From an uncultured Oribacterium sp. (GTDB lineage Bacteria > Bacillota > Clostridia > Lachnospirales > Lachnospiraceae), in NCBI GenBank assembly GCA_934279105.1, contig CAKQWR010000013.1, positions 1 through 19,336 of the forward strand: 19,336 bases of DNA, in the 5' to 3' direction. This document shows positions 7,737 through 15,521 of this stretch, piece after piece. Under the pieces are notes generated by a model. The model saw only the letters and a program-made list of their open reading frames with translations, ran no database searches and was not told where the DNA came from. Both the position numbers and the translations under genes were made by a program. How positions within the stretch are numbered: the stretch's first letter is position 1; each line of letters opens with the position of its first letter.

Positions 7737-7778
7737 TTTCTTATCCTCCTGATACGCTACCCATCCAATGTTTTTAAA

Positions 7779-7839
7779 CCACGACAGGGCCACGCCCGAA
7801 GAATTCTCCGATGCGTAGCCCGTCTGCGGATACCCGTGG
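7779..7839 (-). promoter_or_regulatory. Structured 5' leader of the dehydratase gene
   Basis: On the minus strand GGGCTACGC (7821-7813) pairs with GCGTGGCCC (7795-7787), nine pairs with one G-U. An outer CCACG/CGTGG stem (7839-7835 with 7783-7779) encloses it. No U-run follows, so it is not a standard terminator. It lies between the candidate promoter and the ribosome binding site. Whether it is regulatory is unknown. Confidence 0.45.
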
Positions 7840-7854
7840 TGGGTCACGTCTTAC

Positions 7855-7883
7855 ATTATATTATACTTCAACTCACTTCTGAA
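7855..7883 (-). promoter_or_regulatory. Candidate promoter for the dehydratase gene
   Basis: Two overlapping TATAAT boxes occur on the minus strand (7860-7855 and 7865-7860). For the first, TTCAGA lies 17 bases upstream (7883-7878) as a 4/6 match to the -35 consensus. Transcription would start near 7848, which argues against translation from the in-frame GTG at 7847. The promoter would overlap the end of the alpha-galactosidase gene. Confidence 0.45.
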
Positions 7884-10056
7884 TCAGTGTAAATGTCTTC
7901 GCTGTGTTGTCCGCCTTGATTACCGACATCGGAAGTCCGGCATACATGAGGCTCGCACCACTTAATTCCAGGCCGAGCTCCGGGATCGTGTACACTGCAT
8001 CCTCGTTGAGGCCGCGCAGCTTGATGTAAATGATGCCCTTGTTCGCACTGGTACGACGCTGCACGAAGCTGAAAACGGCGCTCTTCTGATCATCTGCCAC
8101 CGACATGAAGGCGACGAATTCATGACCCACGCCGGTCAGACGGTAGTACTTACCGAAGGCGCTGGTCAGCGCATGCTCCTGATAGTACTGAATCTGGCGC
8201 TTCACCGCTTCCTTCTCTTCGTCGCTCAGCTCATTCGGATCGAGCTCGTAACCGAAGGTTCCGTAGTACGCAAGTGCCGCTCTCGTATCGATCGATACAC
8301 TACGTCCGGTCTGCTGATTCGGGCAGACAGAAACGTGCGCACCCATCACGGATGGCGGATAGAAGAAGGAGGTGCCATGCTGGATACTGATCCGTTCGAT
8401 GGCATCTGTATCATCGGAGCACCAGATCTGCGGTGTGTAGTACAGCACACCCATATCGAAACGTCCGCCGCCACCACAGCAGCCCTCGAAACGAATCTGC
8501 GGGAAGGTCGTGGTCAGCTTTTCCATCAGCTTATAGAAGCCGAGCACATAACGGTGACAGAGCTCACCCTGTCGCTCCGCCGGCAGTGCCTGTGAAAAAC
8601 GATCCGTCATGCTGCGGTTCATATCCCACTTGATGTAGTCGATCTCGGCATCCTTGAATTCATTATAGATCTGATCAAACATGTACTCGACGACTTCATC
8701 ACGACTGTAATCGAGAATCAGCTGGTAACGCTGCCAGGTCGGCTTTCTGCCTGGGATGGCAATGCACCAGTCCGGATGTTCTTCATAGAGCCGTGAGTCT
8801 TCACTTACCATCTCCGGTTCGATCCAGATACCAAACTTCAGGCCGAGGCCATGAATCCGCTTCGAGAATCCGGCGATACCGCTCGGCAGCTTCTCGAGGT
8901 TGCACTGCCAGTCACCGAGTCCACGGAACTCATGCGTCCGACGCCCGAACCAGCCGTCGTCCATGACGAACATCTCGACGCCGAGCTCCTTACCTGCACT
9001 TGCGATCTGCATGAGCTGCTCTTCATCGAAGTCGATCATCGTCGCTTCCCAGTTGTTGAGAAGTACCGGGCAGCGCTGGTCCTCGAACTGTCCCGGGATC
9101 AGGAAGTGTCGTACCACATCATGATAATGATGGCTTAATCCGGTGAGACCCTCTGCGCTGAAGGACATCACCGCCTCCGGGGTTGCGAAGTGCTCGCCCG
9201 GGTTCAACTTCCAGAAGAAGGTGTCCGGATGAATCCCTGCGACGACACGTGTCTGCTTGAAGTCATTGACCTCGACTGTAATCTGGAAGTTTCCACTATA
9301 GACGAGGGCGACACCATAACAGTCACCGGCCGTCTCCGTCGTCTCATGATCACATAACACGATGGTCGGATTATAGTAGTGGCTCGAAATACCGCGGATG
9401 CTGTCGACGACGGTCTTTCCATGACGGACCGGTGTCCGCTGTGCATTCCGCTCATGTCCCCAGCTGCCGTAAAAATCGATCTGATCCATCTCATCGGTCG
9501 GGAAGCTGAGACAGGTGGAGTGTGCTGCATGCAGTGTAATCGCAGTATCCTCGAGATTTCGGATCACCGCATGTCTCGTGATGACATCGCAGCTTTCCAG
9601 CACGCCGTAGAACAGGGTCACTTCCACCTTCGTTGCGATATCCTGCAGTACGACCTCGAGGGTCATCCAGTCATCCCCCTTGTTCCGGAGGGACGGCATG
9701 CCTTCGATCGTATACTTTCCGTTATAGATGCGATGCGAAACATAGCGGAAATCGATGCAGTTCGAGCCATCGGCATGGAAAATGCTGCATGCGGATGTTT
9801 TAAAGTCCGATACACCGAAGCCCGGATACTCCTGCTCGAGGATATCGAGACTGAGGGTGCGGTCCTGCTTCATCTCATACGGATTCGCCTCGAAGCCATG
9901 ACGAAGGCGGATCGGAAGATAATCCACAGCCTCCTTCAGCCTTCTTCCATAGTATAAGTGCTCCAGAAATCCGAATTCCGCTACGCGGAACTGGTAGCTG
10001 GTGTTCTTCGTGTTTAAGTGAAAGACGTTCTTCTCTTCATGAAACAAAATGCCCAT
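7873..10056 (-). CDS. GH36 alpha-galactosidase
   Basis: Hydrolyses terminal alpha-1,6-galactose from melibiose, raffinose or stachyose type sugars; no signal peptide, so cytoplasmic. Length is 727 residues, the usual size of clostridial and bacillar GH36 enzymes. The catalytic domain shows FVMDDGWFG (363-371), GIWIEPEMV, DYIKWDMNR with nucleophile Asp478, then CCGGGGRFDMG and WCSDDTDA with acid/base Asp548. These match the positions I recall for Geobacillus AgaA/AgaN enzymes. The start at 10056 is preferred because TGGAGG lies five bases upstream; an ATG at 10068 lies upstream of that site, so its reading frame would run through it. It follows the sugar permease genes by 88 bases and fits import of intact galactosides followed by intracellular cleavage. 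Confidence 0.96.
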   Translation of the reverse strand: MGILFHEEKNVFHLNTKNTSYQFRVAEFGFLEHLYYGRRLKEAVDYLPIRLRHGFEANPYEMKQDRTLSLDILEQEYPGFGVSDFKTSACSIFHADGSNCIDFRYVSHRIYNGKYTIEGMPSLRNKGDDWMTLEVVLQDIATKVEVTLFYGVLESCDVITRHAVIRNLEDTAITLHAAHSTCLSFPTDEMDQIDFYGSWGHERNAQRTPVRHGKTVVDSIRGISSHYYNPTIVLCDHETTETAGDCYGVALVYSGNFQITVEVNDFKQTRVVAGIHPDTFFWKLNPGEHFATPEAVMSFSAEGLTGLSHHYHDVVRHFLIPGQFEDQRCPVLLNNWEATMIDFDEEQLMQIASAGKELGVEMFVMDDGWFGRRTHEFRGLGDWQCNLEKLPSGIAGFSKRIHGLGLKFGIWIEPEMVSEDSRLYEEHPDWCIAIPGRKPTWQRYQLILDYSRDEVVEYMFDQIYNEFKDAEIDYIKWDMNRSMTDRFSQALPAERQGELCHRYVLGFYKLMEKLTTTFPQIRFEGCCGGGGRFDMGVLYYTPQIWCSDDTDAIERISIQHGTSFFYPPSVMGAHVSVCPNQQTGRSVSIDTRAALAYYGTFGYELDPNELSDEEKEAVKRQIQYYQEHALTSAFGKYYRLTGVGHEFVAFMSVADDQKSAVFSFVQRRTSANKGIIYIKLRGLNEDAVYTIPELGLELSGASLMYAGLPMSVIKADNTAKTFTLIQK

Positions 10057-10085
10057 AGTTGCCTCCATCTATTTCTATAACGATA

Positions 10086-10132
10086 GCCAGGCCTCGACAA
10101 TTACTTCTATTTCATTGCGTGATCGGCCTGGC
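10086..10132 (-). repeat. Inverted repeat between permease and alpha-galactosidase genes
   Basis: GCCAGGCC (10086-10093) and GGCCTGGC (10125-10132) are exact complements separated by 31 bases. No U-run follows on the minus strand, so a terminator is unlikely. It could be a processing or partial-attenuation hairpin that lowers downstream expression, or a protein-binding site; neither is shown. Confidence 0.5.
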
Positions 10133-10144
10133 CATAAACATATT

Positions 10145-10960
10145 TTATTTAATTGCGCTGTCTACCATACCCTGGATGAAATACTTCTGCAGGAACAGGA
10201 AGAGCACGATGACCGGTAAGATACCGATAAATGCGGCCGCAGCTGCACCATTCATGTTTGCCGCATCGGCGGAGAAGAATCCGGCGATGGCCAGTGTAAC
10301 CGTCTTCATCTTCGGTGACTGAAGAAGGTACAGTGCAAACTGGTAGTTATTCCAGCAGAACACACCGGTGATGATGATCACCGATGCCGTTACCGGCTTT
10401 AACTGCGGAAGGATGATCTTAAAGAAGGTCTGAATCGGTCCGCAGCCGTCGATGGCTGCTGCCTCTTCCAGTGCTACCGGAATCGTCTGAATGAAGTTGC
10501 AGTACAGGAAGATACTGGTCGGTAACTGGAAGGTGACGAGGGCGACGATGATGCCCCAGTAGGTGTTGATACCGCCGATGTTTGCCATGAAGGAATAGAG
10601 CGGTACCAGGATACTGAGTGGCGGAATCATCATGACACCCATGATGAAGCCCTTTACGAGGCCATTCAGCTTACTCTTGTTTCTCGCGATCGGATAAGCG
10701 GCCATCGCGCCGATCACAGCGATCAGAACGATGGAAACACCGGTAATCAGGATGGTGTTCTTCAGGGCCAGCATCATGCCGCTCTTTTCAAGCGCTGTAT
10801 GGAGGTTCTTCGTATAGATGTAGCCCGGAAGTACCCATCTCGAGGAGTGGTCATACGGTGACTTGAACGCCAGGCCGATGACCATGTAAATCGGGATGAT
10901 GTGGACGAAAACGATGAAAATCGCCAGTAGATATTTCCACAGATTTGATTTCTTCTGCAT
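10145..10960 (-). CDS. CUT1 sugar ABC transporter permease, MalG type
   Basis: Inner-membrane permease of 271 residues. The N-terminus has one membrane segment (about 9-31), followed by about five more, including VSIVLIAVIGAMAAYPIA. The coupling (EAA) loop LEEAAAIDGCGPIQTFFKI is at about residues 165-183, the contact site for the ATPase. Its ATG overlaps the stop of the preceding permease (TAATG), with GGGAGGTGG upstream, so translation is probably coupled. It pairs with the MalF-type permease to carry the sugar delivered by the lipoprotein encoded first in the operon. Confidence 0.95.
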   Translation of the reverse strand: MQKKSNLWKYLLAIFIVFVHIIPIYMVIGLAFKSPYDHSSRWVLPGYIYTKNLHTALEKSGMMLALKNTILITGVSIVLIAVIGAMAAYPIARNKSKLNGLVKGFIMGVMMIPPLSILVPLYSFMANIGGINTYWGIIVALVTFQLPTSIFLYCNFIQTIPVALEEAAAIDGCGPIQTFFKIILPQLKPVTASVIIITGVFCWNNYQFALYLLQSPKMKTVTLAIAGFFSADAANMNGAAAAAFIGILPVIVLFLFLQKYFIQGMVDSAIK

Positions 10961-11832
10961 TATACATCCACCTCCCGCTTATCGAAGAATTTGATAACCA
11001 CGTTACTGATGACCATGATCAGCAGGAAGGATGCGATACCGATCGCGGATGCATAGCCTGCGGACTGGGCCGAGAAGTACTGGTTGGTTACGAGTGTTGA
11101 CAGTGAGTGGGTTGAGAATCCAGGTCCACCACTGGTGAGCGCCATAACGAGATCGAAGAGCTTCAGTCCACCGATGAGGTTCAGAATGGTCGACGATGAA
11201 ATGGCCGGCATCAGAAGCGGCAGAGAGATATTCTTGAAGATCTCGACAGCATTGGCACCGTCCAGCTTCGCCGCCTCATAGTACATGCTCGGCACACTCT
11301 GTAAGCCGGCGAGGTAGATAACCATGGAGACACCCACGAACTGGATGGAGTTGACGACCACGATGATGGCGATGGCAGCGTTTGAGCTCGACAGGAGATC
11401 CACCGGCTCACGTCCGAGCCAGATGAGGATGTCGTTCAGTGCACCACCGTCATACTGGAATACGAAATACATGATGTAACCCATGATGAGGGAGGCGATC
11501 ATGACCGGCATATAGATGACGGTTCGAACGATGGCACGTCCACGGAATTTCGTATTCAGGAACAGGGCATACGCGAGTCCCAGAACATTCTGGATGATCG
11601 TACTCACGATACCGTAAATCAGTGTGTTGACCAGCGCGGTCTTGACGTTCGGATCCTTCAGGAGACGAACATAGTTATTCATTCCTACAAACTTCATGGT
11701 CTGCGAATATCCGTTCCAGTTGGTAAAGGATATTCTTATACCATGCAGGAACGGATAGATTACGAAAACCAGGAACAGTACAACGGCAGGAATGTAAAAT
11801 AAATTAATTACTCCCTTTTTTTGTACCTTCAT
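10960..11832 (-). CDS. CUT1 sugar ABC transporter permease, MalF type
   Basis: Inner-membrane permease of 290 residues with about six membrane segments, the first at residues 9-29 (INLFYIPAVVLFLVFVIYPF). FTNWNGYSQTMKFVGMNNYV is a typical early segment of this family. The EAA loop YEAAKLDGANAVEIFKNISL lies at about 187-206. Its ATG follows the binding-protein stop by four bases, and its ribosome binding site AGGAG sits in the last codons of that gene. No ATP-binding subunit is encoded in this cluster; CUT1 systems of Firmicutes often use a shared MsmK/MalK ATPase made elsewhere. Confidence 0.95.
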   Translation of the reverse strand: MKVQKKGVINLFYIPAVVLFLVFVIYPFLHGIRISFTNWNGYSQTMKFVGMNNYVRLLKDPNVKTALVNTLIYGIVSTIIQNVLGLAYALFLNTKFRGRAIVRTVIYMPVMIASLIMGYIMYFVFQYDGGALNDILIWLGREPVDLLSSSNAAIAIIVVVNSIQFVGVSMVIYLAGLQSVPSMYYEAAKLDGANAVEIFKNISLPLLMPAISSSTILNLIGGLKLFDLVMALTSGGPGFSTHSLSTLVTNQYFSAQSAGYASAIGIASFLLIMVISNVVIKFFDKREVDV

Positions 11833-11836
11833 TTAA

Positions 11837-13165
11837 TTACTCCTGTGCCTTCTTCTCTTCGTAGCTGTTCTTCATCTGAGCGACAGCATCCTCTGTTGCG
11901 TTCTTCTGTCCGGAAAGAATGGTGCCACCAGTTACACAAAGATCATTCCACATACCGCTTGGAAGATACTTACGATCGAAGAATGGGATATTCAGGATCT
12001 CAGGGTTGTTTGCATACTTGCCGTAGAATGCCACGAGACGGCCGGTATCACTCTCTACGTTATCAAGGCCGGATGGCATACCACACTTGGTCGCAAGTCT
12101 TCCGCAGATGTCCTCTCTCGCCATGAACTCCATGAACTGCTTTACTTCCTCTGGATGCTCGGTGGTCTTCGACATACCGATTGCGAAGTGCTCACCAGTC
12201 ATGAGAGAAACCTTTAAGCCATCCTCACGTGCAGGCAGCGGCATGAATCCAAGCTCTGTCTCCGGATTCTGTACATACATCTCGGAAATAGCAGAAGCGG
12301 AATGGAACATAAATGCAGACTTCTCTGCTGCCATAGCCTTAACGCCGGTCATGAAGTCAGCGGTTACGGCATCCTTGTTGAAGTAGCCAGCCTCGTTCCA
12401 GCCGGCAACCTTATCAACGACTACGTTCCACTTCGACCAGTCGAAGGAACCGTCGAGAAGTGCCTGCTGATTTGCCTCATCCTCGTTGGAGATGAAGGTC
12501 GGTGCGATGAAGTCCAGAAGATTTCCGAAGGTGTAGCTGTCCTTACCACCGATCTGGATCGGGGTCTTGCCGATAGCCTTTACCTTTTCACAGGCTGCAT
12601 CGAAATCATCCCAGGTCTTGAGCTCGTCCACATCGACACCAGCCTCGTTCAGTACGTTTACGTTGTAAACAACACCGGTCAGGTCCATGTCGATCGGAAG
12701 TGTATAGAGGTTACCCTCTGCATCGGTGATCTGCTCTGCGATGGAGGATGAAATATGGTTTGCGAACTCGAAATCGTTCAGCGGTGCAAGATACTCAGCG
12801 TAACGTGCTACTGCCCAGCCGTGAGTCGTCCATACGTCCGGAAGCTGCTGCGATGCCATTCTGGTCTTCATGATGTCAGAGAAGTTACTTCCTGGCATGA
12901 TCGCCTCTACGCCGATACCGGTCTCCTCTGTGAACTGCTTGCAGACTGCCTGCACTTCATCGCTGATGGCCTCACCATTCAGGTTATATAAGAACTCGAG
13001 GGTAACGTCGCTCTTCGGCGCATCCTTCTCTTCCTTATCTGCCTGCTCGGCCTTCGCGGTCGTCTCAGCGGCCTCGGTGGTCTTCGGCTCTTCCGGAGCC
13101 TTCGAACATGCTACAGATGTAACTGCCATCGCTGCGATCAGCATGGAGGTAGCGAATTTCTTCAT
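11837..13165 (-). CDS. Extracellular sugar-binding lipoprotein of ABC transporter
   Basis: Solute-binding protein of 442 residues (CUT1, family 1 type). It starts with a lipoprotein signal: MKKFATSM, a hydrophobic core and the lipobox TSVAC with Cys20. A low-complexity linker rich in K, E, A and T (about residues 21-50) follows and tethers the domain to the membrane. The mature part shows VTLEFLYNLNGEAISDE and TIMPG-like segments common in this family, and EHFAIGMSKTTEHPEE near the C-terminal half. I prefer the second ATG (13165), eight bases after GGAAGG; the ATG at 13171 is too close. As first gene of the operon it is likely to be the most highly expressed. Substrate is inferred from the alpha-galactosidase, not from the sequence. 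Confidence 0.94.
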   Translation of the reverse strand: MKKFATSMLIAAMAVTSVACSKAPEEPKTTEAAETTAKAEQADKEEKDAPKSDVTLEFLYNLNGEAISDEVQAVCKQFTEETGIGVEAIMPGSNFSDIMKTRMASQQLPDVWTTHGWAVARYAEYLAPLNDFEFANHISSSIAEQITDAEGNLYTLPIDMDLTGVVYNVNVLNEAGVDVDELKTWDDFDAACEKVKAIGKTPIQIGGKDSYTFGNLLDFIAPTFISNEDEANQQALLDGSFDWSKWNVVVDKVAGWNEAGYFNKDAVTADFMTGVKAMAAEKSAFMFHSASAISEMYVQNPETELGFMPLPAREDGLKVSLMTGEHFAIGMSKTTEHPEEVKQFMEFMAREDICGRLATKCGMPSGLDNVESDTGRLVAFYGKYANNPEILNIPFFDRKYLPSGMWNDLCVTGGTILSGQKNATEDAVAQMKNSYEEKKAQE

Positions 13166-13202
13166 AATCATTTCCTTCCTTTTCTTTCGTTTCTTCGTGT
13201 GT

Positions 13203-13214
13203 AAAGCGCGCTTT
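13203..13214. promoter_or_regulatory. Perfect 12-bp palindrome, candidate operator
   Basis: AAAGCGCGCTTT is an exact palindrome about 20 bases downstream of the -10 box of the sugar operon and about 30 bases before the binding-protein ribosome binding site. The position suits repression by a dimeric regulator. It does not match the CcpA cre consensus well, and no LacI-type gene is in the window. Confidence 0.35.
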
Positions 13215-13227
13215 TTAATGTAAGACC

Positions 13228-13236
13228 ATCATAACA
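13228..13236 (-). promoter_or_regulatory. Candidate promoter of the alpha-galactoside operon (extended -10)
   Basis: On the minus strand TGTTATGAT gives an extended -10 (TGN followed by TATGAT). The -35 region 17 bases upstream (TTCAAG) is poor, which is typical of promoters that need an activator. That fits control by the divergent AraC-type response regulator. Confidence 0.45.
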
Positions 13237-13314
13237 GGACACAGATCCATCTTGAAGTGACTCAATTCTACACTTTGGTACACGATTCCTTTCAGCGTTC
13301 ACTCGTAGTCTATG

Positions 13315-13550
13315 CAGGCATCGCCCGGAGGAGGGACACCGGAAGCCATACGAAGAGAGTGTGAAGAATCAAAATCCTGCCCCGTAGAAGTACTTAGAGC
13401 AATTTTTCCTAAGCACCCTCTGTCAACGCTGGGTTTTCATCAGGAAAACCCAGCGATTGCAGAGGGCTTCGTACTTCTAGGGGCAGGATTTTAGATTGTT
13501 CCAGTCTCGGAGTACTGCGCTTCCGGTGTCCCTCCTCCGGGCGATGCCTG
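13315..13550. repeat. 236-bp near-palindromic element in the divergent intergenic region
   Basis: The outer 32-bp arms (13315-13346 and 13519-13550, starting CAGGCATCGCCCGG) are exact complements. Inner arms AAAATCCTGCCCC..TAGAAGTAC (13371-13393 and 13471-13492) match with one extra base. CCCTCTG/CAGAGGG (13416-13422, 13460-13466) and a perfect 12-bp stem CGCTGGGTTTTC/GAAAACCCAGCG (13427-13438, 13444-13455) close the centre with a five-base loop. The left side carries an extra small hairpin (CTTAG..CTAAG, 13393-13413). No transposase, no clear target duplication and no U-run were seen. It could be a MITE-like element, a foldback remnant or a structured RNA. Confidence 0.85.
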
Positions 13551-13566
13551 TGGCACGGTGCAGCAG

Positions 13567-13595
13567 TTGACGCGGCATGGCGATTCTCCTATACT
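13567..13595 (+). promoter_or_regulatory. Promoter of the two-component operon
   Basis: TTGACG (13567-13572), a 17-base spacer, and TATACT (13590-13595) make a good sigma-A type promoter. Transcription would begin near 13602, about 54 bases before the kinase start. It lies immediately right of the palindromic element. Confidence 0.72.
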
Positions 13596-13655
13596 TTTCA
13601 TAAATGCGGCTGTCTTTCGTCGCTGGATTTTGTTCATTATCACGGAGAAAAAAGA

Positions 13656-15419
13656 ATGCGCACGTCCCAGAGCTTCCAGAATAAACTCATCCTTCTTTTT
13701 CTATTAAGTATTATTTTACCGATTTCGATTCTCTCGTCCTGTCTCGCCTTTTATCTTCAGAACCGGATTCAGAAGGAGAACGAAAGCTATTTCTCGACGA
13801 CGCTGTATGAGATTTCCAGTAATATGAGTAGCTACTTCTCCGATCTGCAGCGTATGGCGCTGACGCCGTATATTTATGATGACATCATCAATTTTTATAC
13901 TGCCGTCGACAACGCGCAGTACACGACGGAGGGCCCGGCGAATTATCGTATCGAGTCCTATCGTCAGAACTACATCTCCTGTATGCAGCGTCTGATGATC
14001 ACCTCGCGCGAGGATATCCTTTCGATGTCGTTCATGCCGAAGAATCCGAAAAATAAGATGATGCTGACCACGAGTCGAAACCGGGATCTGCTGGAGACGT
14101 CGAATTATCGCTATACTGATCAGTACTGGTTTGCGGATGGTTTTTTTCTTGATGAGCCGTTTCGTTACTCCATCACGGAACCTCTGCCGTTTATGAATGC
14201 GCAATCTGAGGTGATTGCGACCTTTCATACGGTGAAGAACATTTATACGAAGCGAAAGCTCGGTGTGCTGCGGATCGATTCGTCAATCACGCCGATCCGG
14301 GGCATGTTTGATAGTGTCGAGCTGACACCGCACTCGGGCTTCATCATCGTCGATCAGGATGGAAAACCGATTTATCACGAGGGGTACCTCGATGAGGAAA
14401 CCGTGCCGTATCTTCTATGCGAGGATGCGAAAATCAAGACCTCGCGTGATACCTATCTCCGCTATCAGCGCAACATCAAGGGCATGCCGTGGACGCTGGT
14501 GTTCCTGTCCTCTCGTCATGACAGCATGCAGTCGATTCTTCTCATCTGGATTCTCGCTGCGATTCTCAGCGTACTGACCATCATCGCGGGCTGTTTCTTC
14601 TTCCGAAAGAACTCCCAGAAGACGACGGTCGTACTGAATTCGATTCTGAGCGCGATGGAATCCGCGTCGAACGGAAATCTCGATATTCACATCCCGGAGG
14701 AGTTGATGGCACGGGACGATTTCTATGTAGCCGACGAGTTTACGATGATCGGAGAGCACTTAAATGAGATGATTCATCAGCTGGATCTCTATATTCAGCG
14801 CTCCTATAAATATGAAATTCAACGACAGGAGGCGGAATATCGCGCACTGCAGAGTCAGATCAATCCGCACTTCCTCTATAACACGCTGAACTGCTTCGTT
14901 TCTCTGAATCGTCTCGGTATGAAAAAGGAGCTGGAGGAAGGCATCCTGCAGTTAACGCATATCTTCCGCTATACCTGCAGTAATCAGAAGACGACCACGG
15001 TGGCGCAGGAGCTTCAGTTCTGTACAGAGTACTGCGATCTCATGAAGCTACGCTTCGATGAGCGCGTAAGCTACGTCTGCGAATGTGAAGAAGCGACCAA
15101 GGAAATCGAGATTCCGCGTCTCCTGATTCAACCGTTCGTCGAAAATGCGATAAAGCACGGCATGGATCCGGATGGACGGGCGGTCACCATCCGGACGGCT
15201 GCCTGCATCGACCACGGCACGCTGGTGCTTTCGATAAAGAATGACGGCATCCCGATCGATCTCGATGCACTGCGCGACTCTGAGCATGTCGGTATCACAA
15301 ATGTCGAGAACCGGCTGAAGATTTTCGATCCGGACGCACGTCTGGATATCACACTCGAGGATGGCATTACGAGTTTTACGGTATATATTCCGATGAAGCG
15401 TGACGGCAGTCGGATATAA
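13656..15419 (+). CDS. YesM-type sensor histidine kinase
   Basis: Membrane sensor of 587 residues. Membrane segment 1 is at about 11-33, an extracytoplasmic sensing domain at about 34-290, segment 2 at about 293-316, followed by a HAMP-like linker. The kinase core has the His_kinase (LytS/YesM) box with phosphoacceptor His405 in QINPHFLYNTLN. The ATP-binding domain follows, with the N-box in LLIQPFVENAIKHG (Asn497), a short G1 box KNDG (Asp530) and GITNVENRL. GGAG lies eight bases before the ATG. It is divergent from the sugar operon and followed by its response regulator. Kinases of this type usually sit beside CUT1 sugar transporters and control them; a galactoside signal is inferred. Confidence 0.95.
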   Translation: MRTSQSFQNKLILLFLLSIILPISILSSCLAFYLQNRIQKENESYFSTTLYEISSNMSSYFSDLQRMALTPYIYDDIINFYTAVDNAQYTTEGPANYRIESYRQNYISCMQRLMITSREDILSMSFMPKNPKNKMMLTTSRNRDLLETSNYRYTDQYWFADGFFLDEPFRYSITEPLPFMNAQSEVIATFHTVKNIYTKRKLGVLRIDSSITPIRGMFDSVELTPHSGFIIVDQDGKPIYHEGYLDEETVPYLLCEDAKIKTSRDTYLRYQRNIKGMPWTLVFLSSRHDSMQSILLIWILAAILSVLTIIAGCFFFRKNSQKTTVVLNSILSAMESASNGNLDIHIPEELMARDDFYVADEFTMIGEHLNEMIHQLDLYIQRSYKYEIQRQEAEYRALQSQINPHFLYNTLNCFVSLNRLGMKKELEEGILQLTHIFRYTCSNQKTTTVAQELQFCTEYCDLMKLRFDERVSYVCECEEATKEIEIPRLLIQPFVENAIKHGMDPDGRAVTIRTAACIDHGTLVLSIKNDGIPIDLDALRDSEHVGITNVENRLKIFDPDARLDITLEDGITSFTVYIPMKRDGSRI

Positions 15420-15521
15420 GCGTAGAGACAGCGACACCGAACATCCATACCATGGCGAAGCATAGAAACCTGACGAGGGAAAGGTGCGGAACCATGCTTA
15501 CGGAAACAGAAAGGATACACT

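Noticed and set aside
7737..7847. A 37-residue N-terminal extension of the dehydratase from an in-frame GTG.
   Set aside because: The GTG coincides with the predicted transcription start, has no ribosome binding site, and the region folds into a structured leader; the ATG at 7736 has AGGAGG at good spacing.
10086..10132. Terminator between the permease and alpha-galactosidase genes.
   Set aside because: The stem has a 31-base loop and no U-run on the transcribed strand.
13312..13494. A 60-codon open frame across the left half of the 236-bp palindrome.
   Set aside because: It follows the palindrome, has no ribosome binding site and no recognisable protein character.
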